Shown one piece after another: positions 16,949 through 23,851 of a stretch of 64,000 nt of DNA. This DNA comes from Microcaldota archaeon (GTDB lineage: Archaea; Micrarchaeota; Micrarchaeia; Micrarchaeales; Micrarchaeaceae), in contig JAGWHK010000001.1 of assembly GCA_028866775.1 (NCBI GenBank), positions 338,610 through 402,609 on the forward strand. The letters are read 5' to 3'. Below the pieces are notes generated by a model. It was not told the origin of the DNA, did no database searches, and saw nothing but the letters and a program-made list of their open reading frames with translations. The position numbers and the translations under genes are program-made. Each line of letters opens with the position of its first letter. Position 1 is the first letter of the stretch.

Positions 16949-17036
16949 AGGAAACTGCGCTGCCTGCGCTATACAAGTGGCGGCCTGCGAAAGCGGGGCT
17001 TGTTCTGGGGTCTGCGATAGCGCGAAGCCGGTTCCT
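16949..17036 (+). ncRNA. candidate structured RNA or 5' leader element
   Basis: Nested complementary segments form one long rod. AGGAA (16949-16953) pairs with TTCCT (17032-17036), extended by CTG/CGG after a bulged A. GCGCTAT (16966-16972) pairs with ATAGCGC (17017-17023), and ACAAG (16973-16977) with CTTGT (16999-17003). The tip is CCTGC/GCGGG closed by a GAAA tetraloop (16989-16992). It lies 14 bases before the ATG of the next gene, downstream of a clear promoter. It matches no riboswitch or archaeal RNA that I recognise. It may be a cis-regulatory leader or an independent small RNA. Confidence 0.45.
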
Positions 17037-17050
17037 GAGGTGTCTTGGAT

Positions 17051-17326
17051 ATGAGGCCAAACGAGAAAGTGGAGCGAGAGCTCTGCTTATGGATAGACTG
17101 CCTGGTGGAGGAAATTGGAAGCCTTTACAGGGGCGACCTTACCGACGAGAATAGGATAGAGCGGATGGCGAGGGATGCAGCCCTGAGGGACTCTCTGGTC
17201 GAGCATCTGCGCCAGCTGATAAAGCTGCGCGTGATGTCCGAGCTGTTTGAGGACCAGGGGAAGCGAAAGTCCTACATCTTGGAGGTAGAGGTGTCGCCCG
17301 GAAGGTTCTCCACAAGAATCCGATGA
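17051..17326 (+). CDS. small acidic helical protein, unknown
   Basis: A 91-residue protein, not recognised. It is mostly helical (ELCLWIDCLVEEIGSLYRGDL, then IERMARDAALRDSLVEHLRQLIKLR) and ends in a predicted beta hairpin (SYILEVEVSPGRFSTRI). ATG at 17051 follows GAGGTGTCTTGG; a TTG two codons earlier is possible. The gene is preceded by an operator-flanked promoter and a structured leader, so it may be tightly regulated. Its two Cys residues near the start do not form a recognisable metal site. Confidence 0.65.
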   Translation: MRPNEKVERELCLWIDCLVEEIGSLYRGDLTDENRIERMARDAALRDSLVEHLRQLIKLRVMSELFEDQGKRKSYILEVEVSPGRFSTRIR

Positions 17327-17371
17327 AGGCCGGGCGGCCTTCCATTTATATTTTAACTTCCATAAACCTGC

Positions 17372-17905
17372 GTGGATGCAAAGATAAAGGACGCTGATGG
17401 AGTCTATTACCCGCGGGAGGACTCGTACCTGCTTGCAGAGGCTGTAAGTGAGCATGCGCGCGGGGAGGTGCTGGATCTGGGCACTGGAAGCGGCATTCAG
17501 GGGATAACTGCGGCATTGAATGGCTGCAGCGTCACGTTCTCTGATATAGATGGGAGGTCGTTGGAGGCGGCGCGATCGAACGCAAAGGGGAACAATGTGG
17601 GAGGAGGCTTCATACTTTCCGACATGTTCTCCGGGATAGATGGAAGATTTGACACCATAATATTCAATCCGCCGTATCTGCCTTCGGGGCAGAAACGCGA
17701 GCTGGCGCTCGACGGTGGAAAGGCAGGCAGGGAGCTCATTGAGATATTCTTGACTGATTACAAGAGGCACTTGAAGCCAGGTGGGGTAGCGCTTCTCCTT
17801 GAGAGCTCGTTCAGTAGCTACGAAAAAGAGGTGGCGGCAGGCGCAAGAGCCTTGGCAAGGGCCCATTATTTCTTTGAGGACTTGGTGGTGCTGGAGCTGC
17901 GGTGA
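17372..17905 (+). CDS. HemK/Mtq2-like protein methyltransferase
   Basis: A 177-residue class I SAM methyltransferase of the archaeal HemK-like family, which in archaea and eukaryotes methylates the Gln of the GGQ motif in class 1 release factors. Motif I is LDLGTGSGIQG (about residues 36-46), and the catalytic NPPY sits in IIFNPPYLPSG. An N-terminal PREDSYLL segment is typical of the short archaeal form. The GTG start at 17372 is about 25 bases downstream of TTATATTTT, so the message is leaderless. The last 40 bases overlap the convergent reductase gene. Substrate assignment comes from family knowledge. Confidence 0.88.
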   Translation: MDAKIKDADGVYYPREDSYLLAEAVSEHARGEVLDLGTGSGIQGITAALNGCSVTFSDIDGRSLEAARSNAKGNNVGGGFILSDMFSGIDGRFDTIIFNPPYLPSGQKRELALDGGKAGRELIEIFLTDYKRHLKPGGVALLLESSFSSYEKEVAAGARALARAHYFFEDLVVLELR

Positions 17906-18813
17906 GAGTTCCTGTTCCTGAAGCTGGAGAGTCCCTGATATGCGCCTGATAGGAGACCCATTCCAGACATGAACGGCTTTATCCTTGAAGCGGTGGACTT
18001 CTTGCCAATAGCCGCATCCTCGAGCAGCCTTCGCTCCTCTGCGGACAAATCCCATCCGGAGGATCCTGCGTTCTCCCCGACCCGCTCTGCATGCGACGTC
18101 TTCGGTATTGCAACCACGTTTTTGCCGTTTATGACCCAGTTCAGGGCCACCTGGGCTCTGGTTTTCCCGTGCCTTGATCCAATAGCATCAAGCGCCTGGG
18201 ATAGTAGAGGCTGGCTCCCGTTCAGCATTGCTCCCCTCGCGACAGGGCTGTATGCTATTATGGTTATCTTGTTTCTAGAGCAGTAATCCATGAGATCCCC
18301 TTCGATCTCTCGGACCATGAGACTGTACTCCACTTGATTTGACACTATGTCGTACCTCTTCATCGACTCTAGCGCCTCGTTCATCTCCAGCGCAGAGAAG
18401 TTGCTCACCCCTATGTACCGCACCAGGCCCTTGTCCACAAGCTCCTCCATCGCTGAGATCGTCTCACCTATCGGCACCGAGTGGCTTGGCCAGTGCAGCT
18501 GATAGAGGTCTATGCTTTTCACCCCCAGCTTAGATATGCTCTCCTTGCAGGACCTGATCACATCATCGTGCCTGAAGTGATGCGGGGAGACCTTTGTAGC
18601 GAGGAATAGATCCTCTGCGCCTTCTATCGCCTTTCCGACCATTCTCTCGTTGCCGTACATCTCAGCGGTGTCGACAAGCCCCATCCCAAGGGATATGGAC
18701 TCCCTTATCGCGGCGATCTCATTCTTCGGGGATCCGCCCATCTTCCAGGTCCCTATGCCCAGCTCTGGCAGAGACTCTCCGGTCTTTCCCAGGGGCTTTG
18801 TTCTTATGGCCAT
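17866..18813 (-). CDS. aldo/keto reductase
   Basis: A 315-residue NADPH-dependent aldo/keto reductase with the (beta/alpha)8 barrel. The catalytic tetrad is visible: Asp and Tyr in VDTAEMYG, Lys in LATKVS, His in LYQLHWPSHS. NADP-binding residues follow in VVAIPKTSHAERVGENAG. Length is normal for the family. A TATA-like ATATTATA lies about 20-25 bases before the ATG. The C-terminal end overlaps the methyltransferase gene on the other strand. The physiological aldehyde or ketone substrate cannot be told from sequence. Confidence 0.93.
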   Translation of the reverse strand: MAIRTKPLGKTGESLPELGIGTWKMGGSPKNEIAAIRESISLGMGLVDTAEMYGNERMVGKAIEGAEDLFLATKVSPHHFRHDDVIRSCKESISKLGVKSIDLYQLHWPSHSVPIGETISAMEELVDKGLVRYIGVSNFSALEMNEALESMKRYDIVSNQVEYSLMVREIEGDLMDYCSRNKITIIAYSPVARGAMLNGSQPLLSQALDAIGSRHGKTRAQVALNWVINGKNVVAIPKTSHAERVGENAGSSGWDLSAEERRLLEDAAIGKKSTASRIKPFMSGMGLLSGAYQGLSSFRNRNSHRSSSTTKSSKK

Positions 18814-18823
18814 GGAACCACGG

Positions 18824-19627
18824 CTAGCTCGTATAATATGTGATTACTAGCGGACCGGTGTAGTTGAACGCCGGCGTCTGAACCTGTATGTTAAACGATA
18901 TTGCGGAATTTGGGGGAAGATTTTGCGGCAGGCTGGGGCTTATCGAGACGATGCTGAATCCCGGTGTGCTGGTTACTATCCTGGTTATCCGGCGTGGGCA
19001 GGTGTTTGAGTTGATGTAGCTCAGGCCGCCAACGTTCTCCGGAAGGTAGAACTTAGAACTTGCGTTGAATCTGGCATTGTAGTTGAATACCCTGTCCTGT
19101 GTGGTGTAGGTGCACCGCGTTTTGTTTACGGTAGTTGGGCCGTTATAGTTTACCACCTGATCTATGTTCAATACACGCGTTTTGTTGGGGTTCAGTGGTC
19201 TTGGCACGGTTGTGGTTGAGGACTTTACCGTTACACTGTTCTTTGTTGTCACTGTTGTGGTAACTGATTTGCTTGGCTTTGCCCCATGCAAGAATAGGTA
19301 ACCGACCGCAACTATGATTATTATCGCTATGGCGGCGATTATTATCAGCTTGGCCTTATTGTCCTTTTCGGTGAATGTGAGTATATCTTCGCTACCTTGC
19401 TTTGTAGAAGGCTCGCCCGGCTCCCCCATTTTGTCTTCAGCTGGCTTTTCCTCGCCTTCTGAGGCCGGCTCTGCTGTGTATGAATCTTCCTGTGATGGCG
19501 TATCACTAGGCTGGTCATCGCCTTGGTAAACCAGGCCCTTCATATCCTTTTCGGCTTTTCCGTTAGCTGGCTTTGCGTTTTGGCTTCCAGACTCCTGATT
19601 GCTTGAAGACTCGTCTGATTCTTTCAT
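18824..19627 (-). CDS. single-pass membrane protein with acidic cytoplasmic head
   Basis: A 267-residue protein, not recognised. Residues 1-95 are acidic, Ser/Glu/Gln-rich and probably disordered. One membrane helix spans about 96-118 (KLIIIAAIAIIIIVAVGYLFL). A Thr/Val-rich stalk (about 120-150) leads to an exported C-terminal beta-rich domain of some 115 residues with two cysteines and several NxS/T sites. ATG at 19627 is preferred to TTG at 19630. A TATA element (ATATTTAATTAAG) lies about 25 bases upstream. The cassette of disordered head, one helix and Thr-rich stalk recurs in the 108-residue protein at 42507. Confidence 0.75.
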   Translation of the reverse strand: MKESDESSSNQESGSQNAKPANGKAEKDMKGLVYQGDDQPSDTPSQEDSYTAEPASEGEEKPAEDKMGEPGEPSTKQGSEDILTFTEKDNKAKLIIIAAIAIIIIVAVGYLFLHGAKPSKSVTTTVTTKNSVTVKSSTTTVPRPLNPNKTRVLNIDQVVNYNGPTTVNKTRCTYTTQDRVFNYNARFNASSKFYLPENVGGLSYINSNTCPRRITRIVTSTPGFSIVSISPSLPQNLPPNSAISFNIQVQTPAFNYTGPLVITYYTS

Positions 19628-19777
19628 CAATAACTCTTTATACGCCTTAATTAAATATCTTTGCTGTGGGCCGCCGTGGCCATATAATCATCAACAATCC
19701 ACGATATGATGGACGCAGTGCAGGCGCCCTTTTACTTTAAGCTCGTTAAAACACCACTTGGTACCTGAATTTAATTG

Positions 19778-19813
19778 CCGAATTAAAACCGAAATGAAAA
19801 ACCGAACCTTCGG
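19778..19813 (+). promoter_or_regulatory. CCGAA repeat cluster upstream of membrane-bound regulator gene
   Basis: CCGAA occurs at 19778-19782, 19789-19793 and 19802-19806, and the last copy forms the inverted repeat CCGAA-CC-TTCGG ending at 19813. The TATA element TTTTATAT follows at about 19820. Placement just upstream of the TATA suggests binding sites for an activator or for the winged-helix protein encoded downstream. Confidence 0.4.
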
Positions 19814-19859
19814 GGAGGTCTTTTATATGTTTTGCAGCAAAGTCTTTTCAGTGGTGCAA

Positions 19860-21347
19860 ATGGGAAAAGCAGGCGACACTAAAAAGCAGATAAGAGAGAT
19901 GCTTGAAACAAAGAACGTTAATCTGACCGAAATAAGTGACAGGCTGGGTCTTGCTCCATCAACTGTGAGCCAGCACCTCAAGGAGATGGTTGACTCTGGG
20001 CAGATAAGGCTGGCGGATGACAGACCGAGGAAGTGGAAGTATTATGAGCTCAACCGTGGACCGGTTCAGTCGCCTTATGAACCTGGTTTCCAGGTCAAGA
20101 GGATCGTAATACCGATTGCGGGCATAATACTGATAGCTGTACTGGCCGTGGGCCTGTACTTCTCAGGCAGTCGAGGGGTTGCCGTGGCGCAGCAGGTCTA
20201 CATAGCGCCTGGATCAGCGGTTCCACATGGCAGCACCGTGTTCTCTCTCTCCGACTCCCCGCAGTTCTACAACATTAGCGCCCTATTCATAACAGTGACC
20301 AATGCAAGCGTAAGGAGCACCTCTGGCAAGTGGTACAGGATCCCGCTCCAGGAGCGCACATTCAACTTGGTGGGCCTGCGCAACATATCAGAGATACTTT
20401 CGGGTGTGAACCTTACGGAGGGAAGCTATGATGCAATCTCGCTCTCGGTTTCGAATGTGACAGCGATAGTCAATGGTACCTCAAGAAATGTCTTTCTGCC
20501 AAGCGGACGGCTGTTCGTTGTGGGAGGATTCAACATCACTGGCAACTCGACCAATTGGGTCAATATAGATGTTAACCTTGAGAAGTCGCTACACCTGACA
20601 GGCAACGACACTTTGGTGATGCTGCCTGTACTTCTTGTAAGCCACCAGACTGGGAATGAGATAGATCTCAACTCAAGCAGCATTGTCTTGGCCAAAACAA
20701 CCCCGACGGATCACGAGAACTTCGAATGTGGCATGGACATGAACGGGAGCATGAAGGGCAATTTCAGCCTGCCGCAAAATGTGAGTGTTGTATTCGTGAG
20801 TGGGAAGCTTGTTGGCAGGGGAGAGGGCCCACCACAATTCGTGATGAGGGCCAAGGGCAGGTTTATAATAGGGGATGATGCCAGGGCGTTCGTCGTCTTC
20901 AATGGTCTCAATGGGAGCACAGAGGAGAACGCCGTGTTCCCAGCACCATTCGGGGCCGCTGCTGTGGAAGCAAATGCCAGCGCCTGGTTCAACCAGACAA
21001 ATGCAAGCGAGGAGAACAACAGCGTTGTCGTGTGCCCCACAATGGGTAGGTGCGGGAGATTGATCAGACCGCCCCAGATAGCGGTATGGAGTAATGGTAC
21101 GGGCCAGACCGGAACCAACGAAACCGCAAACTGGAAGGAGTCATCGAACATCACGAGCAACTGGCTCGTGAGGTTGCCTGCTGGAGTCATTGGAGGAAAC
21201 ACGAGCGGCTATGCGGACTGCATGTACAAGGATGGGGCTGTTCGCTGCACCCAGAACTCCAGCCTAAACGCCAGCGCAGTGGTTCCTAGCGGAAGGCTCG
21301 TAGTTGTGGGAGGCTCATGCGCAGGGCTAAGGCCCGGCGAGTGCTGA
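19860..21347 (+). CDS. membrane-tethered winged-helix protein with DUF4382-like ectodomain
   Basis: A 495-residue protein. Residues 5-75 are an ArsR/MarR-like winged helix (KQIREMLETKNVNLTEISDRLGLAPSTVSQHLKEMVDSGQI is the DNA-reading unit). One membrane helix follows at about 83-105. The outside part starts with a DUF4382-like beta domain (about 110-280: VYIAPGSAV, ITVTNASV, NLVGLRNISEILSGVNLTEGSYDAISL) and continues with an Asn/Ser-rich region bearing many NxS/T sites and paired cysteines. ATG at 19860 is chosen because the wHTH begins there and GTGGTGCAA precedes it; the open frame extends farther upstream. It is likely a one-component transmembrane regulator that links an external signal to transcription. 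Direct autoregulation is a guess. Confidence 0.85.
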   Translation: MGKAGDTKKQIREMLETKNVNLTEISDRLGLAPSTVSQHLKEMVDSGQIRLADDRPRKWKYYELNRGPVQSPYEPGFQVKRIVIPIAGIILIAVLAVGLYFSGSRGVAVAQQVYIAPGSAVPHGSTVFSLSDSPQFYNISALFITVTNASVRSTSGKWYRIPLQERTFNLVGLRNISEILSGVNLTEGSYDAISLSVSNVTAIVNGTSRNVFLPSGRLFVVGGFNITGNSTNWVNIDVNLEKSLHLTGNDTLVMLPVLLVSHQTGNEIDLNSSSIVLAKTTPTDHENFECGMDMNGSMKGNFSLPQNVSVVFVSGKLVGRGEGPPQFVMRAKGRFIIGDDARAFVVFNGLNGSTEENAVFPAPFGAAAVEANASAWFNQTNASEENNSVVVCPTMGRCGRLIRPPQIAVWSNGTGQTGTNETANWKESSNITSNWLVRLPAGVIGGNTSGYADCMYKDGAVRCTQNSSLNASAVVPSGRLVVVGGSCAGLRPGEC

Positions 21348-21420
21348 CCACTGATGTGCGGCAGAATCCGGGACAACTTATAAATACTTTCAAGGAGACG
21401 GGTTCTGGGGGATCGGTGCC

Positions 21421-21750
21421 ATGGGCACCAAGAGTTTGGGAAGGAACAGCGACCTGGGACTCAGGGACATTGACGGGCTATCAGAGATTGCGTCTGAGTT
21501 AAGCAAGCTTGTCAGAGGAGGAAAGAGGGCAGCCGTCAATGGATACCACACCCGCGAGGAGCTTGTCGAAGTGGTCGTTCTGCTTAGGGGCTCTGTGAGG
21601 AAAGGGATCAGGTCGGGGAGGATACTGAAACGCGAGGTAAGCGCGATCGCCTATCCCGGCGGCACAAAAGGCAAAGAGGAGGCGCGCGATGCTGTTGGGA
21701 GATCGTTCAATGACTGGGGGCCAAGCGTCTGGAGATCGTATTATGATTGA
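21421..21750 (+). CDS. small basic protein, unknown
   Basis: A 109-residue protein, not recognised. It is rich in Arg, Gly and Ser, with one helical stretch (LSEIASELSKLVRGGKRAAVNGYHTREELVEVVVLLRGSV). No Cys or membrane helix is seen. A TATA element (CTTATAAATAC, about 21378-21388) lies some 35 bases before the ATG, and GGTGCC precedes the start. The next gene starts 4 bases after its stop, so the pair is an operon. Confidence 0.65.
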   Translation: MGTKSLGRNSDLGLRDIDGLSEIASELSKLVRGGKRAAVNGYHTREELVEVVVLLRGSVRKGIRSGRILKREVSAIAYPGGTKGKEEARDAVGRSFNDWGPSVWRSYYD

Positions 21751-21754
21751 TTGA

Positions 21755-22663
21755 ATGGTCTACAAGCAGCCGAGGTTGGGCAGGAAGCTCATATTCGAGG
21801 CGACACTCCAAGAATTCAGGCCTGACAGGATGCTTGAGGCTAGGCTCGGCAATAAGTTCCGTAGTCCAGAACCGAACAAGAAGAACATCTTTATGGTAGC
21901 AATTAGGAAGGTATCAGAGTATTCGGATAGATTCGCAAGGGACGATGCGAGAAGCAGGGGTTATTCAAGCTTTGATGAGGCGCAGAAATCGTTCTTTGGA
22001 AGATTCCTGGCAGAGCTCTACACCTGGCCCGAGTTGTTTGACTGGAGGCGCGGCTTTGTGTCGCAGATGGATGCATACGACAGGATGAGATTGGACAAGA
22101 AGAGCGGGAAAATGGTTCTCCACAAAGGGGTAGACCATGCGCTCTATGAGCTGCGAGACTCTGGAATGACAGCGGCCCAGGTAACAGCGGTAACGTACAA
22201 CCTGTTCTTCAACTGCCCCGATGCAATAAAGGAGGCAGAACCCGGAAGGTTCAGGCACTTCACCCCTGCCGCGGGCTTTTATGCTGAGCACATAAAACCA
22301 AATCTCGACGGCTTGAGGGTCGGAGCAGATTCTAGGACAAGGATAAACAGTAACATGATGATGATAATCTACCTAGGGATGAAGAGGGAGGCCGGGGAGA
22401 GGGCCCAGGAGAATTACAAGGGCGCATTCAGACCCGAGCCCATGAGCAAAAGGGAGAGGCAGATGGAGCTGCTGCCCAACTACAGGCATCTTGTGGAAAT
22501 GGTGGGGGGATTCGACTCGCCGGTGCCCATTGATGCCGTTCTGGACAAGATTGCAGTCAAAGACAGGGAGAACAAGCCCAAGCTGATTAATAGGTTTGCT
22601 ACTGGTTTATCTCAAGGAAGGCCCTGTCGAGATCAGCTTTTGAGGAGGCAAGCCACCTCTTAG
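21755..22663 (+). CDS. hypothetical 302-residue protein
   Basis: Not recognised. It is soluble and mixed in charge, with helical stretches. Visible features are a W-x-x-x-F-D-W-R patch (TWPELFDWRRGF), a conserved-looking LFFNCPDAIKEAEPGRFRHFTPAAGFYAEHIKPNLDGL, and an Arg/Lys-rich C terminus. No catalytic motif is clear. Its final 65 bases overlap the convergent SDR gene, and the extreme C terminus (GRPCRDQLLRRQATS) is unlike the rest, so the last residues may reflect read-through into antisense sequence. It shares an operon with the 109-residue protein upstream. Confidence 0.65.
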   Translation: MVYKQPRLGRKLIFEATLQEFRPDRMLEARLGNKFRSPEPNKKNIFMVAIRKVSEYSDRFARDDARSRGYSSFDEAQKSFFGRFLAELYTWPELFDWRRGFVSQMDAYDRMRLDKKSGKMVLHKGVDHALYELRDSGMTAAQVTAVTYNLFFNCPDAIKEAEPGRFRHFTPAAGFYAEHIKPNLDGLRVGADSRTRINSNMMMIIYLGMKREAGERAQENYKGAFRPEPMSKRERQMELLPNYRHLVEMVGGFDSPVPIDAVLDKIAVKDRENKPKLINRFATGLSQGRPCRDQLLRRQATS

Positions 22664-23342
22664 TTGGCCCGACCGGAATCTCATATTGGTCATTTTCTAA
22701 ACCCCTGACTGCCGCTTCTGCTACCTCGGCAGAGGAAAGCGTCCAATCGGCCTTCTCAATCGGCTTGCCCTTAAGCTCGGTGTCGTGTACAATAGGCGGG
22801 ATCAACTCGAATACCTTTATGCTGGTGCCCTTCAGCTGGTGCCGCAGCGACATAGTGAATGAGTGGATTGCGGCCTTTGTTGCGCAATATACAGGGAACC
22901 TGGCAAGTGGAACGAAGCCGAGGCCAGATGAAACATTAATCATCGCGGACTCGCTCTGCCCTGCAAGCAATGGTATGAAGAGCGCAGAGAGGTGTATCTG
23001 GGCCTTTAGGTTGGTTTCTATCTCGTCTTCGGCATTGTCAAGCTCTCTGTCACCATTCCTGAAGCTTATTGCTCTCTGGATCCCGGCGTTGTTGATAAGG
23101 ATGTTCAGGCTCCTGTATGAGAGACTGATCCTCTTGAACAGGTGGACTCGTTCGAATCGGTTGGATATATCGCACCTTATCGGGTGGAGGCCTGGAACCT
23201 TCCTCTTCGCTTCGTCCAGCTTGTTCTGCCTCCTTCCGCAGATTATCACGGTGTTGCCCATCTTGTCGAGCCGCTCGGCCAACGCGAATCCTATTCCTGT
23301 TGCACCGCCGGTTATGAGTATCGTGTTCCCACTTGTTCTCAT
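22599..23342 (-). CDS. short-chain dehydrogenase/reductase (DltE-like)
   Basis: A 247-residue classical SDR. The NAD(P) loop is ITGGATGIGFALA, and the adenine pocket Asp is in IRCDIS. NNAG is in LINNAGIQ, with the catalytic Ser in INVSSGL and Tyr-Lys in VYCATKAA. The ICGRRQNKLDEA segment after beta 2 resembles DltE/COG3967 members and suggests NADP. ATG at 23342 is chosen because GAGGTGATGAC precedes it; it starts 4 bases after cutA ends. The substrate is unknown. The operon context (tRNA-Ser, cutA) does not inform it. Confidence 0.9.
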   Translation of the reverse strand: MRTSGNTILITGGATGIGFALAERLDKMGNTVIICGRRQNKLDEAKRKVPGLHPIRCDISNRFERVHLFKRISLSYRSLNILINNAGIQRAISFRNGDRELDNAEDEIETNLKAQIHLSALFIPLLAGQSESAMINVSSGLGFVPLARFPVYCATKAAIHSFTMSLRHQLKGTSIKVFELIPPIVHDTELKGKPIEKADWTLSSAEVAEAAVRGLENDQYEIPVGPTKRWLASSKADLDRAFLEINQ

Positions 23343-23346
23343 GTCA

Positions 23347-23661
23347 TCACCTCTTTGTTGACGCCCCAATCCATCTCAGGTAGGAACTGCTTCCATCAGA
23401 TATGGGGATCTGGATGATTTCTGGTATATCATAGTCATGCAAGAGCATTATCTCTTTCTCTATTTTTCGGAAATTCGAGGCCCTGGACTTTATCAATAGC
23501 AGGAACTCGCCTTCTCTGGCCACCTTGCCTTTCCAGAGGTATGTGCTCTGTATCCTTGAGGTCTGCACGCAGGCTGCCAGCCTCTTTTTTACGAGGGCCT
23601 CTGATATCGCCTGCGCTGTCTTTCTGCTGCCTGCCGTGGTGATGACGATCATGTATTTCAT
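23347..23661 (-). CDS. cutA: CutA1-family protein
   Basis: A 104-residue trimeric ferredoxin-like protein of the CutA1 family, linked with divalent cation tolerance in bacteria but of unclear role in archaea. The signature runs ITTAGSRKTAQAISEALVKKRLAACVQ, then STYLWKGKV, EFLLLIKSR and YDIPEIIQIPI with a final Y-x-x-W. The open frame runs upstream into the tRNA-Ser gene, so the ATG at 23661 (or three codons later) is the true start. It begins only 12 bases after the tRNA 3' end, so it is probably carried on the same primary transcript. Confidence 0.92.
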   Translation of the reverse strand: MKYMIVITTAGSRKTAQAISEALVKKRLAACVQTSRIQSTYLWKGKVAREGEFLLLIKSRASNFRKIEKEIMLLHDYDIPEIIQIPISDGSSSYLRWIGASTKR

Positions 23662-23673
23662 TGGATCAACATT

Positions 23674-23798
23674 CGCCGGGGTTGGGATTTGAACCCAAAA
23701 TTCCCGAGGGAAACCGGTTTGCCTGTTCGCATCACAGATCAGCTCTTGAAATGCGTTCATTTCAAGACCGGCGCGTTACCGGATTCCGCCACCCCGGC
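23674..23798 (-). tRNA. tRNA-Ser (TGA) with 41-nt intron
   Basis: Type II tRNA. The acceptor is GCCGGGG/CCCCGGC with discriminator G, as required for Ser. The D arm is GCGG/ACGC, the anticodon stem CCGGT/ACCGG with loop CTTGAA-A (anticodon TGA), the variable arm TTCCC-TCG-GGAA, and the T loop TTCAAAT. The intron (23720-23760) sits at the canonical 37/38 position. Its ATTTCAAG pairs with the exon/intron stretch CTTGAAAT, placing the splice region in a helix as expected for archaeal splicing endonuclease substrates. CCA is not encoded. Confidence 0.93.
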
Positions 23799-23851
23799 AT
23801 TGAGTAGTATCTGTCTCTTCGGGTTAAAAACACTTCTTTTTGGGCGATTTT

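Noticed and set aside
23662..23760. N-terminal extension of CutA through the tRNA-Ser 3' half
   Set aside because: CutA proteins begin at the MKYMIVITT strand; the upstream codons are tRNA sequence.
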